The notes beneath the pieces were generated by a model. It made no database searches, was not told where the DNA came from, and saw only the letters and a list, made by a program, of their open reading frames with translations. DNA of 8,771 nt from JANOBJ01 sp031411575 (GTDB lineage: Bacteria; Pseudomonadota; Gammaproteobacteria; Burkholderiales; Burkholderiaceae_C): contig JANOBJ010000387.1 of assembly GCA_031411575.1 (NCBI GenBank), positions 1-8,771 on the forward strand. Reading direction: 5' to 3'. This document shows, one piece after another, positions 8,002 to 8,771 of the stretch. Position 1 is the stretch's first letter; every line of letters begins with the position of its first letter. The position numbers and the translations under genes are program-made.

Positions 8002-8166
8002 GCCGCCGGGCCGCCCCAAGGCAAAACGCGGCCCCCTCGGGGGGCAGGGCGCGACACGAAGTGCGCAACCGTGGGGGCCATGTTTCGCCGTCGGGCCGCC
8101 CCAAGGCGAAACGCAGCCCCCTCGGGGGGCAGGGCGCGACACGAAGTGCGCAACCGTGGGGGCCAT
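7983..8166. repeat. 85-bp tandem repeat, two copies plus stub
   Basis: The motif ACCGTGGGGGCC recurs at 7983, 8068 and 8153, exactly 85 bases apart. The two full copies differ at only three positions. The third is a 14-base stub ending on the base before the dctM stop codon. Each full copy contains a GC-rich stem, GCCCCC-TCG-GGGGGC (8031-8045 and 8116-8130). The unit resembles an intergenic repeat I recall as common in Comamonadaceae. It separates the TRAP gene from the gcv promoter and could act as a transcript end or barrier, although no T-run follows the stems. No gene is credible here; the ORFs across it arise from its GC skew. Confidence 0.9.
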
Positions 8167-8771
8167 TCACTTCGCGTAGACGAGATCGCGCAGCCCCAAC
8201 GACAGTTGCGGTACGTACGTGATCACCATCAGGCACCCCAGTACAACGAGCACAAACGGGATCAGGTACGGGATGATCCGGTCGAGCGAGATGCGCGCCA
8301 CCGTGCAGGCGGCGAACAGGTTCACGCCAAACGGCGGCGTGATCATGCCCAGCGCCAGGTTCACCACCATGATCAGGCCGAAATGCACCGGATCAATGCC
8401 AAAGTGCACGGCCACCGGCGCCAGGATGGGCGCCAGCACGATGATGGCGGCGCTGGTTTCGATGAACATGCCGATCACGAACAGGGCCGCGTTCACGCCC
8501 AGCAGGAACATGGCCGGACTTTGCAGCACCAGTTCGAGCCAGCGCCCAATCGCGTCGGGCACGCCCGCGCGTGTAATCAGGAAGGCAAACAGCCCGGCAT
8601 TGGCGATGATGAACATGATCACCGCCGACGACATCACCGACTTGCGCAGGATGTGGAACAGGTCGTTGATGCCGATTTCGCGGTAGATCACCATGCCGAC
8701 GATCAGCGCATAGAACACCGCAACGGCGGCTGCCTCGGTGGGCGTGAACACACCTCCGTAGATACCGCCCA
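8167..8771 (-). CDS. TRAP transporter large permease (DctM type), C-terminal part
   Basis: About 201 C-terminal residues are visible and the gene continues past the right edge; the family is usually about 425 residues. The GTG at 8751 is internal, since the upstream codons stay open and read GGIYGG, which joins FTPTEAAAVAVFYAL, a hallmark of DctM permeases. Hydrophobic segments follow: around AVAVFYALIVGMVIY, AVIMFIIANAGLFAFLI, FLLGVNAALFVIGMFIE, IIVLAPILAPVAV, GLIMVVNLALGMITPPFGVNLF and a last helix before LSLGLRDLVYAK. This is the large inner-membrane subunit of an ion-driven uptake system that works with a small DctQ-type subunit and a periplasmic binding protein, presumably encoded outside the window. 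GMITPPFGVNLF is typical of the substrate and ion path. The substrate (often a C4-dicarboxylate or another carboxylic acid) cannot be inferred. The stop codon abuts the 85-bp repeat. Confidence 0.95.
   Translation of the reverse strand, partial: GGIYGGVFTPTEAAAVAVFYALIVGMVIYREIGINDLFHILRKSVMSSAVIMFIIANAGLFAFLITRAGVPDAIGRWLELVLQSPAMFLLGVNAALFVIGMFIETSAAIIVLAPILAPVAVHFGIDPVHFGLIMVVNLALGMITPPFGVNLFAACTVARISLDRIIPYLIPFVLVVLGCLMVITYVPQLSLGLRDLVYAK

Noticed and set aside
7983..8166. CRISPR array
   Set aside because: Only two copies of a unit with no unique spacers; the repeats are contiguous.
7877..8236. Overlapping ORFs across the 85-bp repeats and the riboswitch
   Set aside because: Repeated sequence translated in different frames (85 is not a multiple of 3); composition is that of GC-rich repeats, and the aptamers explain the rest.

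Overview
The window looks like chromosomal DNA of a GC-rich betaproteobacterium, most likely Burkholderiales and probably family Comamonadaceae. This placement is inferred from three things. The core genes use GC-rich codons. The glycine-cleavage genes run gcvT-gcvH-gcvP behind a tandem glycine riboswitch. Two repeat types resemble ones I recall from Comamonadaceae genomes: a GCCCCC/GGGGGC-containing intergenic unit and a short GCTACT-n5-AATAGC palindrome. No sequence search was run.

Layout, left to right. Bases 1-740 are lower in GC than the rest. They hold the 3' end of an unrecognised plus-strand ORF whose last codons form a near-perfect 27-bp inverted repeat, then a stretch with small hairpins and an AT-rich patch. 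Bases 740-940 hold a doubtful minus-strand ORF that may be a gene remnant. A complete alpha/beta-hydrolase (phospholipase/carboxylesterase family) lies at 961-1659 (+). It converges on a minus-strand pair: an exported Gly-Gly-Gly-Thr repeat protein (3010 to 2519), followed 9 bases later by an exported L,D-transpeptidase-like (YkuD) protein (2510 to 1758).

Bases 3223-7970 are the glycine-cleavage operon on the minus strand: promoter and two-aptamer glycine riboswitch, gcvT (T protein, aminomethyltransferase), gcvH (H protein, lipoyl carrier) and gcvP (P protein, glycine decarboxylase). Together with the L protein (dihydrolipoyl dehydrogenase, not in the window), these proteins convert glycine and tetrahydrofolate to CO2, ammonia and 5,10-methylene-tetrahydrofolate. 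All key cofactor residues are visible: the PLP lysine of P, the lipoyl lysine of H and the NDxGGIxDD aspartates of T. The riboswitch should tie expression to glycine level.

Upstream of the riboswitch is an 85-bp repeat present in two tandem copies plus a 14-base stub that ends exactly at the stop codon of a TRAP-transporter large permease (dctM-type, minus strand, cut by the right edge).

Most of the window is conventional. The points most worth a second look are: the riboswitch leader (an extra hairpin between the aptamers and a six-codon leader ORF whose Shine-Dalgarno-like sequence touches the aptamer-2 P1 stem); palindromic AT-rich elements sitting in the same reading phase inside both gcvT and gcvP; the repeat-protein/L,D-transpeptidase pair; and the long inverted repeat ending the left-hand ORF. 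I found no convincing new multi-gene system.
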